A stretch of DNA of 64,000 nt. Origin: a bacterium BRH_c32. Its GTDB lineage: Bacteria > Bacteroidota > Ignavibacteria > Ignavibacteriales > Melioribacteraceae. Position 1 is the first letter of the stretch; every line of letters begins with the position of its first letter. The stretch covers positions 62,001 through 126,000 of the forward strand of contig LOEU01000026.1 in NCBI GenBank assembly GCA_001516025.1, read 5' to 3'. The notes under the pieces were generated by a model. That model was given only the letters and a program-made list of their open reading frames with translations. It was not told where the DNA came from and made no database searches. A program made the position numbers and the translations under genes. Shown in pieces: positions 27,704 to 37,352 of the stretch.

Positions 27704-29350
27704 TTGAACAGTATTGATTTTATTATTGTTTTCGTATTCCTTGCGGGGATGTTTTATATCGGTTCGATCTTCTATAAATGGGTAGGTGATTCAGACGATT
27801 TTTATCTAGCCGGAAGGCAATTAACTCCATTTATTCTTGCCGCCGTATTAGCTGCAACGAACGTTAATATGTATAGCTTTGTGGGACAAGCGGGCATTGC
27901 GTACAAAGAAGGGATACAAATTATCTGGCAGACTTGGACGGGTAATATGGCAATGGTTCTTGCCGGTTTATTTGTACTCCCGATTTTTAGGAGGTTACGG
28001 ATTAGGACTATTCCTGAATTTTTGGAAATGAGATATAGCAAGGGTGTAAGAACTTTCGTAGCAATATTATGGATTTTTAGATTAGCTTTTTGGCTCGGAG
28101 TTGTTTTATATACAGCTATTATAGCCGCTCAAGTTCTTTCCGGATTTGAATCATTCACGGGATGGATTTTAATTTTTAGTGTTGTTGTAATTGTTTATAC
28201 AATGCTGGGCGGAATGTGGTCGGTTGCATTTACAGACGTAATCCAATTTGTATTGATGTTAGCAAGTGCTCTATTACTATTGCCGATTGCAATGGCAGCA
28301 GTAGGTTGGTTCCCGGGACTAATGGCGCAGGTTCCGGCAGATTCGGTAACTTTAGTTAAGCAGACAGGAACATATAATTGGAAATTTGTAATAGCAATTT
28401 TTCTACTGGGAATTCAATGGGCGTGCGTAGATCAAGGATTATTACAAAGAGCATTCGGAGCGAATAGTACTAAATCGGTTGCGAAAGGATTAGTGCTAGC
28501 CGGCATCATTACAACACCATTTGCTTTGCTATGGAATTTGCCCGGCTTAGCGGCACGAGTATTATATCCTGGACTATCAAACGCCGATTCAGCCGTGCCG
28601 ATGTTGATTTCAAATCTTATTCCAAATATTGCATTAGGATTTGTTGTAGTGGGGTTATTGTCATCACAGCTTTCGACCATATCAGGTAACCTCAATGGTG
28701 TCGCTACAATCTTTACTTCAGATATATATAAAAACGTTTTAAGAAGAGACGCATCAGAAAAAGATTTATTAAAAGTAGCTCGTATAATTACCGTAGTTAT
28801 TGGAATATTAATGATGATATTCACTTATTTTGTTCCAATACTCGGGGGTGCTGTAAATGCTTATCTAACAATCATTGCGATCATGGACATGCCATTATTT
28901 ATTATAGCAGTTGTATATGGGTTACTTTGGAAAAGAGTTAATTGGCAAGGAGCAATAGGCGGTTATACAGCAGGGGCAATATCCGGAATAATCGGGCAAT
29001 TTATTTTCAAATATGATTTTAATAGTACCACATTTATTACAGCCGGAGTAACTTTGATATTTACTCCAATATTCACGTTGCTAACGAAGAAAGATAGCAA
29101 TCCATTTTTAGAAACGATATGGAAATCAAAAACTATAAGTGATGAAGAGATAGAAAACAATGATGTTTATAATATATTCCCAAAGACAATTAAGGGGAAA
29201 TTAAGTCTTGGTGTATTAGCAATTGGACTAATAATATTTTTAATGGGAGTCGTAAGCGGTGCTTTTAATTTTGATTATGCTTCACATATATCGGTTGCAG
29301 GAATGGGAATATTTTTTGTCGGTGGTTTATTAAGGTCATATACAGACTAA
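27704..29350 (+). CDS. sodium:solute symporter (SSS family, sugar type)
   Basis: A 548-residue protein with about 13-14 hydrophobic segments. The start codon is TTG at 27704, preceded by AAGGAG inside the end of the small gene. Family stretches include DSDDFYLAGRQLTPFILAAV, FVGQAGIAYKEGIQIIWQTW and GLLSSQLSTISGNLNGVATI. The organisation resembles SGLT-type Na+/sugar carriers. It heads a row of sugar kinase and nucleotidyltransferase genes, so a free hexose or uronate is a likely substrate. Confidence 0.88.
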   Translation: MNSIDFIIVFVFLAGMFYIGSIFYKWVGDSDDFYLAGRQLTPFILAAVLAATNVNMYSFVGQAGIAYKEGIQIIWQTWTGNMAMVLAGLFVLPIFRRLRIRTIPEFLEMRYSKGVRTFVAILWIFRLAFWLGVVLYTAIIAAQVLSGFESFTGWILIFSVVVIVYTMLGGMWSVAFTDVIQFVLMLASALLLLPIAMAAVGWFPGLMAQVPADSVTLVKQTGTYNWKFVIAIFLLGIQWACVDQGLLQRAFGANSTKSVAKGLVLAGIITTPFALLWNLPGLAARVLYPGLSNADSAVPMLISNLIPNIALGFVVVGLLSSQLSTISGNLNGVATIFTSDIYKNVLRRDASEKDLLKVARIITVVIGILMMIFTYFVPILGGAVNAYLTIIAIMDMPLFIIAVVYGLLWKRVNWQGAIGGYTAGAISGIIGQFIFKYDFNSTTFITAGVTLIFTPIFTLLTKKDSNPFLETIWKSKTISDEEIENNDVYNIFPKTIKGKLSLGVLAIGLIIFLMGVVSGAFNFDYASHISVAGMGIFFVGGLLRSYTD

Positions 29351-29369
29351 TATCAGTAGGAGAAAAGAA

Positions 29370-30470
29370 TTGAAAAATCTGGTAACAAAAATAAAGGTTT
29401 CTACACCCGGGAGAGTCTGCTTATTCGGTGAACATCAAGATTATTTAAATCTTCCAATCATTGCCTCTGCGATATCAAAGAGGATTTTTATTGAAGGATA
29501 TAAGAGATTCGATTCGATGGTAAACATTCTGATGCCGGATATCGGCAAACATGAAACATTTTATTTAAGTGGTCCATTGGAATACGTTTTAGAGAGAGAT
29601 TATATAAGAAGTTCAATTAATGTTTTACTAAGAGAAAAATTTACTTTTTCAAAAGGATTCGATTGTATTATACATGGCGAGATACCAATAAATGCAGGAA
29701 CTTCATCGTCCTCGGCATTAATTGTATCATGGATCAATTTTTTATCCCGAATAAGTGATCAGGCAATTGTGCTCCCTTCAGAAGAGATTGCATTACTTGC
29801 ATATAAAGCAGAGGTAGAAGAATTCTCCGAACCGGGAGGAATGATGGATCACTATTCCACTGCAATAGGTGGCATAATAGGATTAAAATCTTATGATGGA
29901 ATTAAAGTAGAAAAAATTAATGCAAAGCTTGGAGCATTTGTCTTAGGCAATTCGGGCGAGCCGAAAGATACGAAGCAAATATTAGCAAGAGTAAAAAATG
30001 GTGTTATAGAAATAAAAGATTATTTAACAAAAATAGATAAAGAATTTTCTTTGCAAACGGTTCTTCACTCAGATATAAAAAAATATCGGTCATTATTAAA
30101 CGCTGATCAGTATGAGCTTCTTTGCGGTACAATAATTAACAGAGATATTACCGTGGAAGCAGAAAAGGTATTAAAATCGGAACCGATTGATCATAAAAAA
30201 ATTGGAGAACTACTAAATAAACATCAGGAAGTATTGAGGGATATATTGAAAATATCGACTCCCAAGATTGAAAGGATGATTGAACTAGCATTAGAGGCCG
30301 GTGCTTATGGCGCAAAGATTAATGGTTCGGGAGGTGGAGGATGTATGTTTGCTTATGCTCCTGAAAATCCCGAGAAAGTAATGAATGCAATAAATACGAT
30401 TGCAGAAGAAGCATTTGTAATCTATTCTGATAACGGAACACAGAATGATAATATTGAGGCAGTTGCATGA
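29370..30470 (+). CDS. galactokinase-like GHMP sugar kinase
   Basis: A 366-residue GHMP-family kinase. The substrate motif near the N-terminus is TPGRVCLFGEHQDYLNLP, the ATP-binding loop is GEIPINAGTSSSSALIVSW, and the third motif is AKINGSGGGGCMFAYAP. These phosphorylate the anomeric or another hydroxyl of a sugar using ATP. The galactokinase-like first motif suggests a hexose or uronic acid made into its 1-phosphate. The TTG start has TAGGAGA ahead. It overlaps the nucleotidyltransferase by 4 bases, which implies that its product is the next enzyme's substrate. I cannot tell galactokinase from glucuronokinase or similar. Confidence 0.85.
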   Translation: MKNLVTKIKVSTPGRVCLFGEHQDYLNLPIIASAISKRIFIEGYKRFDSMVNILMPDIGKHETFYLSGPLEYVLERDYIRSSINVLLREKFTFSKGFDCIIHGEIPINAGTSSSSALIVSWINFLSRISDQAIVLPSEEIALLAYKAEVEEFSEPGGMMDHYSTAIGGIIGLKSYDGIKVEKINAKLGAFVLGNSGEPKDTKQILARVKNGVIEIKDYLTKIDKEFSLQTVLHSDIKKYRSLLNADQYELLCGTIINRDITVEAEKVLKSEPIDHKKIGELLNKHQEVLRDILKISTPKIERMIELALEAGAYGAKINGSGGGGCMFAYAPENPEKVMNAINTIAEEAFVIYSDNGTQNDNIEAVA

Positions 30471-31336
30471 ATGATAGATTAGTAATCTTAGCCGGAGGTA
30501 TTTCATCAAGAATGAAAAAACCGGCAGAAAAAGTAATTCTTGATTCTACTACATTATCAGATGCCGATGAAAAATCTAAATCAATGATTCGTGTAGGTGC
30601 TGATGATAGACCGTTTCTCGATTATCTTCTTTATAATGTTAGCAAGACAGCGATTAAAGATGTGGTAATACTTATTGGAGAAAAGGATGATTCAATTAAA
30701 AAGTATTATGGAGAAGGTGAGAATAACCAATTTCTCGGACTTAAAATTTCTTATGCAGTACAACCGATACCAAAGGGTAGAGAGAAACCGTTAGGGACAG
30801 CGGATGCTTTATATCATGCTCTCATTGCGCGTCCCGATTGGTCCGGCAATAGTATATATGTTTGCAATAGTGATAATCTCTATTCCATCGAAGCCTTTGA
30901 GATACTTATCAATTCAGAATATAAAAATGCGGTAATTGATTACGATAGAGACGGGCTTAATTTTGAGACAAAAAGAATTGAAGGATTTGCAGTAACTGAA
31001 AAAAATGAAGAAGGATTTCTAAAGAATATTATTGAAAAACCTGACGGTGATACGATTGAGAGAATAAAGAAACAGTTTGGTTTCGTGGGAGTTAGTATGA
31101 ATATCTTTAAATTAGATTATGATATGATTTTAAAGATGTTAGGAGAAACTCCATTGGACCCTATAAGAAAGGAAAAGGAACTGCCCACTTCGGTATTGAT
31201 GCTTATTCATCAAATAGGGGGAGATGTATTTACATATTACCGCAAAGAGCATGTACCTGATCTTACAAGTAAAGATGATATAATACCGGTTAGAGAATAT
31301 TTAGAAAAACACTTTTCGTCTGTGAAAATAACTTAA
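30467..31336 (+). CDS. sugar-1-phosphate nucleotidyltransferase
   Basis: A 289-residue protein with the nucleotidyltransferase fold: LVILAGGISSRM at the N-terminus, PLGTADALYHALIARPD, and YVCNSDNLYS holding the metal-binding Asp. The region between the GG motif and the usual lysine is expanded by about 25 residues (DSTTLSDADEKSKSMIRVG). It should join a sugar 1-phosphate to an NTP to make NDP-sugar and pyrophosphate. ATGA overlap with the kinase indicates a two-step activation of one imported sugar. The nucleotide and sugar are unknown. Confidence 0.8.
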   Translation: MNDRLVILAGGISSRMKKPAEKVILDSTTLSDADEKSKSMIRVGADDRPFLDYLLYNVSKTAIKDVVILIGEKDDSIKKYYGEGENNQFLGLKISYAVQPIPKGREKPLGTADALYHALIARPDWSGNSIYVCNSDNLYSIEAFEILINSEYKNAVIDYDRDGLNFETKRIEGFAVTEKNEEGFLKNIIEKPDGDTIERIKKQFGFVGVSMNIFKLDYDMILKMLGETPLDPIRKEKELPTSVLMLIHQIGGDVFTYYRKEHVPDLTSKDDIIPVREYLEKHFSSVKIT

Positions 31337-31411
31337 AAATTAATATTTAGTTTAAAGAGTGGAAGTTATTTTCTATCTTTCTTTCCATTAAAATAATTAA
31401 ATTATTCCAAT

Positions 31412-32077
31412 ATGATTCATTTGCAAGCTCTCAAAGGGCAGATAATAGAGATAGGTAAAAGGATGTGGACCCGTGGGTATATTGCTGCGAATGATGGCAA
31501 TATTTCTGTCCGCATGTCTGATGGCTCAATTCTAATTACAGCCGCAGGTGTTTCCAAAGGGTTTTTAGAACCTGAAATGATTCTTCAAGTAGATATTAAC
31601 GGAAAATTGGTGCATCCCAATTCCAAATATCTGCCGTCAAGTGAAACGAAAATGCACTTAGAAGCATATAAACTTAGGAGCGATATAAAAGCGATAGTAC
31701 ATGCTCATCCACCTTATGCTACGAGTTTCGCATCGTCCGGAATTCCATTAGACCAACCGCTATTACCTGAATCGGTAATGACTCTCGGCAAAGTAATGAT
31801 TGCAGAATTCGCAATCCCTTCAACCGATGAAGTTCCGCAATCAATAAGTGAATTAATAAAGACTAGTGATGTAATGCTTCTCTCGAATCATGGAGCATTA
31901 TCGGCGGGCATTGATCTATTTTCTGCATATAATAAAATGGAAGTTCTTGAGCATTCGGCACATATAACTTTTAATTCGATGCAACTTGGTAAGATGAATT
32001 TAATAACAGAAGAGAAGAAAAAAATACTGATTGATTTAAGAAAAAAGTTTAATTTTTCAGGTAGAATTATTGAATAA
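31412..32077 (+). CDS. class II aldolase / L-ribulose-5-phosphate 4-epimerase-like protein
   Basis: A 221-residue protein of the zinc-dependent class II aldolase/adducin family. The fold shows GNISVRMSDGSILITAAG, the catalytic region PSSETKMHLEAYK, metal histidines in VHAHPPYATSFA, and LLSNHGAL. Members include fuculose-1-phosphate aldolase and ribulose-5-phosphate 4-epimerase; sequence reading does not decide. A 75-base gap separates it from the nucleotidyltransferase. The ribosome site is weak. Confidence 0.85.
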   Translation: MIHLQALKGQIIEIGKRMWTRGYIAANDGNISVRMSDGSILITAAGVSKGFLEPEMILQVDINGKLVHPNSKYLPSSETKMHLEAYKLRSDIKAIVHAHPPYATSFASSGIPLDQPLLPESVMTLGKVMIAEFAIPSTDEVPQSISELIKTSDVMLLSNHGALSAGIDLFSAYNKMEVLEHSAHITFNSMQLGKMNLITEEKKKILIDLRKKFNFSGRIIE

Positions 32078-32101
32078 AATAATAATCATAAAGAGCATAA
32101 T

Positions 32102-33247
32102 ATGAAAAAAATGAGTGTGGTATTCGTTTGTTTATTGCTAATCTCTATTTTAGCAGTCGGATGCAGCAAAGATAAAAAAATTGCCGAAGTAAAGAAAAGT
32201 CCATTTGGATTAATGCCTGATGGTCGTGCAGTTTCTCTATTCACTATGACGAATGGAGACTTGGTAGTAAAAATTACAAATTACGGAGGGACTATCGTAT
32301 CTATTGAAATGCCCGATAGAAACGGCAAAGTGGATGATATAGTTGTCGGGTATGATAATCTAAAAAGTTTCATAAAAAACAGCCCATACTTTGGAGCTAT
32401 TGTAGGGAGATATGCTAATCGAATTGCCAAAGGGAAATTCAATCTTGACAGTGTGGAATATAAGTTAGCAATTAATAACTCTCCTAATACCTTACACGGT
32501 GGGAAAGTCGGCTTTGATAAAGTACTTTGGGATGCTCAAGAATTTAAGAAGGATAATGTTGTAGGTGTTCAACTTAATTATCTAAGTAAAGATGGAGAAG
32601 AGGGTTATCCTGGTAATTTGAATGTAAAAGTAATCTATTCTTTGAATGCGGATAATGAACTGAAAATCAATTATGAAGCTACAACAGATAAAAAGACGGT
32701 CGTCAACCTAAGTAATCATACATATTTTAATTTATTGGATGGAGGCAAGTCATCTATTTTAGATCATGAACTTATGATAGACGCCAATTCGATTACTCCA
32801 ATAGATTCGGTATTGATCCCGACAGGAAAAATAAAAAGTGTAAAAGGAACTGCAATGGATTTTACATCTTATAAAAAAATTGGGAAGGATATCGAAAAGA
32901 ATACCGAACAATTAAAGTTCGGAAGAGGTTACGATCATAATTTTGTTCTTAGTCAACCATGGGGAGTTTTGCGTCCAATCGCTAAAGTAAGAGAATCAAA
33001 AACAGGCAGAGTTTTAGAAATATCATCAACTGAACCGGCATTACAATTCTATTCCGGAAATTTTTTAGATGGTTCAATTATCGGAAAAAATAAAACGAAA
33101 TATAAGTTCAGAAATGCTTTTGTTTTAGAACCCCAGCATTTTCCGGATTCACCTAATCAACTTGGATTCCCATCAGTAATATTAGAACCGGGGAAAGTAT
33201 ATCAATCGACAAGTGTATATAGTTTTAGGGTTGAGAGCCGCAATTAA
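32102..33247 (+). CDS. galM: aldose 1-epimerase (galactose mutarotase), lipoprotein
   Basis: A 381-residue protein with lipoprotein signal (lipobox LAVGC, Cys about 22) and a full mutarotase domain: FGAIVGRYANRIAKGKF, NNSPNTLHGGKVGFDK, VNLSNHTYFNL and LEPQHFPDSPNQLGFPS. It interconverts alpha and beta anomers of free aldoses. The lipid anchor places it in the periplasm, where sugars released by glucosidases would be presented to the Na+ symporters. It is 24 bases after the aldolase gene and 2 bases before GH3. Confidence 0.93.
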   Translation: MKKMSVVFVCLLLISILAVGCSKDKKIAEVKKSPFGLMPDGRAVSLFTMTNGDLVVKITNYGGTIVSIEMPDRNGKVDDIVVGYDNLKSFIKNSPYFGAIVGRYANRIAKGKFNLDSVEYKLAINNSPNTLHGGKVGFDKVLWDAQEFKKDNVVGVQLNYLSKDGEEGYPGNLNVKVIYSLNADNELKINYEATTDKKTVVNLSNHTYFNLLDGGKSSILDHELMIDANSITPIDSVLIPTGKIKSVKGTAMDFTSYKKIGKDIEKNTEQLKFGRGYDHNFVLSQPWGVLRPIAKVRESKTGRVLEISSTEPALQFYSGNFLDGSIIGKNKTKYKFRNAFVLEPQHFPDSPNQLGFPSVILEPGKVYQSTSVYSFRVESRN

Positions 33248-33249
33248 AA

Positions 33250-35430
33250 TTGAGTTTAACTACCGATAATATTGCGATGAAAAAATTCATCTCCGAGCTG
33301 ATGGAGAAGATGACACTTGAAGAAAAAGTAGGTCAGATGCATCAGATAGCAGGTAATGATGCAGTTACCGGACCGCATAATCCAAACAGTAACGATGGCG
33401 AAGATTTAAGAAAAGGACTTGTCGGCTCAATGCTAAATGTAGTTGGAGCCGATAAGACATATAAATATCAGAAGATTGCTGTAGAGGAATCTCGCCTAAG
33501 AATACCATTAATATTTGGGCATGATGTAATTCATGGCTGCAAAACAATATTCCCAATTCCATTAGCCGAATCATGCAGTTGGGATTTAGATATTATTGAA
33601 CTGAGCGCCCAAATTGCCGCAATCGAAGCATCGGCAATGGGACTTCATTGGACCTTTGCACCGATGGTGGATATTGCCCGTGATCCAAGATGGGGAAGAA
33701 TAGCCGAAGGAGGGGGGGAGGATACTTATCTCGCCTCAAAAATTGCCGAAGCAAGGGTAAAAGGATTTCAGGGAAATGATTTAGGTTCATTAAATACGGT
33801 GGCAGCATGCGCAAAACATTTTGCTGCTTATGGTGCCTCTGAAGCCGGGAGAGATTATAATCAAGTTGATATATCAGAAAACAGTTTAAGAAATATTTAT
33901 CTACCCCCCTTTAAGTCTGCATCAGATGCAGGCGTTACTTCTTTTATGAATGCCTTCAACGTACTCAATGGAATACCTGCTACGATAAATGAGCTATTGG
34001 TAAAATCGATTTTAAAAGAGGAATGGAAATTTGCCGGGATTGTAGTTTCAGATTACAATTCAATCGGCGAACTAATTCAGCATGGAGTTGCAAATGATAA
34101 AAGGGAATCTGCCGAACTGGCAGCAAACGCTCTTTGTGATATGGATATGGCAGGTTATTGTTATCGTGATCATCTTGTTGAATTGGTAAGAGAAGGAAAG
34201 GTAGCAGAAAGCATAATTGATATAGCAGTAGAAAAAATACTTACATTAAAATACCGTCTCGGTTTATTTGAAGATCCGTATAGATACTGCAAACCGAATC
34301 GAGAAAATGAATTATTATTGAACAAGGGAAATAGAGATTTTGCAAGAGACTGCGCTCGGAAATCTATTGTATTATTGAAAAATAATGGTGTACTTCCATT
34401 AACCAAAAATTCTGGAATAAAAAAGATTGCCCTAATTGGTCCGCTTACCGAGAGTAAATTTGATATGCTCGGCAGTTGGTATTGTGCTGGGGATGAGAAT
34501 GATGTTGTAAGTTTTTATGAAGGAATGAAAAATCGTTTCGGAAAAGATTTTGAGATTAATTATTCTAAAGGATGCGAAATTGATTCTCTTTATAAAGAAG
34601 ATTTTAGCGAAGCAATTAACTTTGCGGAGCAGTCAGAAATTATTTTTGCTTATGTTGGCGAAGCTGGATTAATGTCAGGAGAAGCAAGCTGCAGAACTGA
34701 TATTTCACTTCCCGGAAATCAATTATCATTATTAAAAGAATTAAAGAAAACAGGGAAACCATTAGTGGTAGTACTTTCAAATGGAAGACCGTTAGAAATT
34801 AATTGGCTTGCTGAAAATGCTGATGCGATATTAGAGACATGGTTCCTTGGAGTGGAAGCAGGAAATGCTTTGGCAGATATTATTTCCGGAGATTTTAATC
34901 CATCTGGGAAATTAACTGTAACTTTCCCGAGAAATATGGGACAGATTCCAATCTATTATAATCATTTAAATACAGGCAGACCTCTATACGAAAATCCAAC
35001 AGAACATTACCGTTCACGATATCTTGATTCATCAATTGAACCATTATTCCCATTTGGATTTGGATTAAGCTATACAAAATTTGAGTACTCCAATTTTTCT
35101 TTGAGTAAAAATAAAATCGCTATAATGGAAAAATTTATAGCAACAGTTGATGTGAAAAATTTGGGTGCGATAGCGGGTGAAGAGATTGTTCAACTATATA
35201 TTCATGATAAAGTTGCTACAATAAGCAGACCTGTTAAAGAATTGAAATCATTCAAGAAAATATATTTAGCATCTGGTGAAATGAAAAAAGTGGAATTTAA
35301 TCTATCGGCGGAAGATTTTAAGTATTATGATAAAAATATGGAATGGAATATTGAACCGGGGAAAATTGAACTATTTGTAGGTCCCAATTCGGAAGAACTA
35401 TTAATGCAAGAGATAGAAATAACAAACTAA
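33250..35430 (+). CDS. GH3 beta-glucosidase
   Basis: A 726-residue GH3 enzyme. The N-terminal barrel has EKMTLEEKVGQMHQIAG, HWTFAPMVDIARDPRWGRIA and the nucleophile Asp268 in FAGIVVSDYNSIGEL. The second domain contains EAGLMSGEASCRTDISLPGN, and a C-terminal FN3-like domain starts near residue 620. It hydrolyses terminal beta-glucosyl residues; GH3 enzymes of this BglX-like type can accept beta-1,2 links. No signal peptide is visible from TTG 33250 or ATG 33277, so it appears cytoplasmic. It lies between a mutarotase and an SGLT-type carrier. Confidence 0.92.
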   Translation: MSLTTDNIAMKKFISELMEKMTLEEKVGQMHQIAGNDAVTGPHNPNSNDGEDLRKGLVGSMLNVVGADKTYKYQKIAVEESRLRIPLIFGHDVIHGCKTIFPIPLAESCSWDLDIIELSAQIAAIEASAMGLHWTFAPMVDIARDPRWGRIAEGGGEDTYLASKIAEARVKGFQGNDLGSLNTVAACAKHFAAYGASEAGRDYNQVDISENSLRNIYLPPFKSASDAGVTSFMNAFNVLNGIPATINELLVKSILKEEWKFAGIVVSDYNSIGELIQHGVANDKRESAELAANALCDMDMAGYCYRDHLVELVREGKVAESIIDIAVEKILTLKYRLGLFEDPYRYCKPNRENELLLNKGNRDFARDCARKSIVLLKNNGVLPLTKNSGIKKIALIGPLTESKFDMLGSWYCAGDENDVVSFYEGMKNRFGKDFEINYSKGCEIDSLYKEDFSEAINFAEQSEIIFAYVGEAGLMSGEASCRTDISLPGNQLSLLKELKKTGKPLVVVLSNGRPLEINWLAENADAILETWFLGVEAGNALADIISGDFNPSGKLTVTFPRNMGQIPIYYNHLNTGRPLYENPTEHYRSRYLDSSIEPLFPFGFGLSYTKFEYSNFSLSKNKIAIMEKFIATVDVKNLGAIAGEEIVQLYIHDKVATISRPVKELKSFKKIYLASGEMKKVEFNLSAEDFKYYDKNMEWNIEPGKIELFVGPNSEELLMQEIEITN

Positions 35431-35458
35431 TCATAAATGAATAATCAGGAATAATAAA

Positions 35459-36991
35459 ATGGAAATGGGTTTTCTTGATATTGCGGTATTTTTCCTATTT
35501 GTATCGTTTGTAGTAGGAATAAGCATGTACAAAAGTAGGAAAGAAGAAACGGGTGAGGATTTCTTTCTTGCGAGCAGAAGTTTAATCTGGCCTATGATAG
35601 GGATATCTTTAATTGCAGCAAATATTTCTACCGAGCAGTTTGTTGGTATGTCGGGACAGGGAGCCGGTAATGTAGGGTTAGCGATAGCAAGTTATGAATG
35701 GATGGCTGCAATAACACTTGTCTTTGTTGCATTCTTCTTTCTTCCAAAATTTCTCGAAAGTGGTATTTATACAATTCCTGAATTTTTAGAATACCGTTAT
35801 AATTCAACTGCACGTTCATTAATGGCATTTTATACGATGTTGATTTATGTAGGTGTAACGATTGCCGCAGTAATCTATTCCGGCGGAATTACGATTCAAA
35901 CAATTTTTAATGTAAATATGGAAACAGCTATATGGGGTATTGCGATAGTTGCTGCATTATATACTGCATGGGGCGGGCTCAAAGCTGTTGCATGGGCTGA
36001 TCTTTTCCAAGGAAGTGCATTAATGATAGGGGGAGTGATTGTTCTTGTTTTTGGTTTGATTGCAGTTGGTGGTGTTGAGTCTTTCTTCGCAGAAAATAAA
36101 GATAAGATGCACATGATCTTGCCGGCGGATCATCCCGTATTGCCATGGACAGCATTAGTTATTGGTTTATGGATCCCAAATATCTATTATTGGGGGCTCA
36201 ACCAATATATTACGCAAAGGACATTAGCAGCACAGAATTTGAAGCAGGGACAGATGGGTGTAATCTTCGCTGCAGGATTAAAACTTTTTATCCCTTTTAT
36301 TATTGTATTCCCGGGGATTATTGCCGCTCAATTATATAGCGGTACTATGAATAATACCGATGCTGCTTATCCATTATTGATAAAGAATTTAATACCTGTC
36401 GGACTTCGTGGATTTATGCTAGCCGCAATTGCGGGGGCTGTAATTTCAACATTAGCTTCTATGTTAAATTCTGCTTCTACAATTTTTACGATGGATTTTT
36501 ATAAGCGATATATAAAAAAGGATGCTTCACATAAAGAATTAATAATTTCGGGAAGATTAGCCACAGTTATTTTTGTAGTGCTTGGAGCAATGATAGCACC
36601 TTATCTGGGCGATCCAAGATTTATGGGGATATTTACATACATTCAAGAATTTCAGGGATATATATCACCCGGAATTTTAGCCGCATTTATTTTTGGTTTT
36701 GCCGTTAAAAAAGCACCTCCGATGGCTGGAGTAGCAGCTTTAGTATTATGTGTACCGATTTATGGATTGCTTCAATTATTTTATGGTGAAATTGCATTCT
36801 TAAATAGAATGGCAATTACATTCGGAATAATTTTATTGGTTATGGCTGCGATAACAATCTATCGTCCACTAAAAGAGCCGGTTAAAATGCCGAAGCGAAC
36901 CGATTTTGATATGACAACCGATCCGAAGGTTAAGTGGTTCGGAGCGATAGTTGTGATATCTGTATTAGTGCTTTATGGAATCTTTTGGTAA
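35459..36991 (+). CDS. Na+/glucose-galactose symporter, SGLT type
   Basis: A 510-residue SSS transporter close in motif to the Vibrio sodium/galactose carrier: GISLIAANISTEQFVGMSGQ, GLAIASYEWMAAITLVFVAF and GIYTIPEFLEYRYN match the vSGLT pattern as I remember it. About 14 hydrophobic segments span the length. It takes up monosaccharide with sodium. It ends the second sugar block, 28 bases after GH3, and a hairpin follows it. Confidence 0.92.
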   Translation: MEMGFLDIAVFFLFVSFVVGISMYKSRKEETGEDFFLASRSLIWPMIGISLIAANISTEQFVGMSGQGAGNVGLAIASYEWMAAITLVFVAFFFLPKFLESGIYTIPEFLEYRYNSTARSLMAFYTMLIYVGVTIAAVIYSGGITIQTIFNVNMETAIWGIAIVAALYTAWGGLKAVAWADLFQGSALMIGGVIVLVFGLIAVGGVESFFAENKDKMHMILPADHPVLPWTALVIGLWIPNIYYWGLNQYITQRTLAAQNLKQGQMGVIFAAGLKLFIPFIIVFPGIIAAQLYSGTMNNTDAAYPLLIKNLIPVGLRGFMLAAIAGAVISTLASMLNSASTIFTMDFYKRYIKKDASHKELIISGRLATVIFVVLGAMIAPYLGDPRFMGIFTYIQEFQGYISPGILAAFIFGFAVKKAPPMAGVAALVLCVPIYGLLQLFYGEIAFLNRMAITFGIILLVMAAITIYRPLKEPVKMPKRTDFDMTTDPKVKWFGAIVVISVLVLYGIFW

Positions 36992-37006
36992 GAATATTAT
37001 TATGGA

Positions 37007-37034
37007 CTGCCCTACAAAAGGGCAGCTCATTTTA
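37007..37034 (+). terminator. terminator after SGLT gene
   Basis: CTGCCC (37007-37012) pairs with GGGCAG (37020-37025) around TACAAAA, then CTCATTTTAA. The stem is short and the tail only moderately T-rich. Confidence 0.6.
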
Positions 37035-37305
37035 AAAGTACACTTAAAATACACATAGTCCTAACACAAATCCCATTATATAGTATAGGATAAAAAGAAA
37101 ATGTTAATAAATCAGCGTTCCTTCACAAGTAACTTGATTAAAATGCAACTATAGCTTTTTGTTTGCGTTTTAATTGAACTATTAATTAGAATTATACATA
37201 ATCTGCAACTAAACAGATACTATCTCGATATCTAAATCATCACATTTCATATAAAAAGACAAACACCTCTTGCCTTTAAATATACTTTTCGTTATGTTGT
37301 GAGTG

Positions 37306-37321
37306 TTTGAAACGTTTCAAA
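37306..37321 (+). promoter_or_regulatory. perfect palindromic operator upstream of thiolase operon
   Basis: TTTGAAACGTTTCAAA is a perfect 16-bp palindrome with central CG, 31 bases before the thiolase start. It lies between a possible -35 (TTGTGA, 37297) and -10 (TATAAA, 37324), where a bound repressor would block RNA polymerase. The form suits LacI-type repressors, but the regulator is unknown; a GbsR-type gene lies inside the operon. Confidence 0.6.
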
Positions 37322-37352
37322 TATATAAAACGCTAACACAAGGAATTACGAT

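Larger units (their letters stand above)
36992..37352. other. intergenic region between sugar block and acyl-CoA operon
   Basis: About 360 AT-rich bases. It holds a terminator-like hairpin at 37007-37034 and, near the right end, a perfect palindrome (37306-37321) within a probable promoter. Nothing gene-like was found between the two. Confidence 0.6.
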
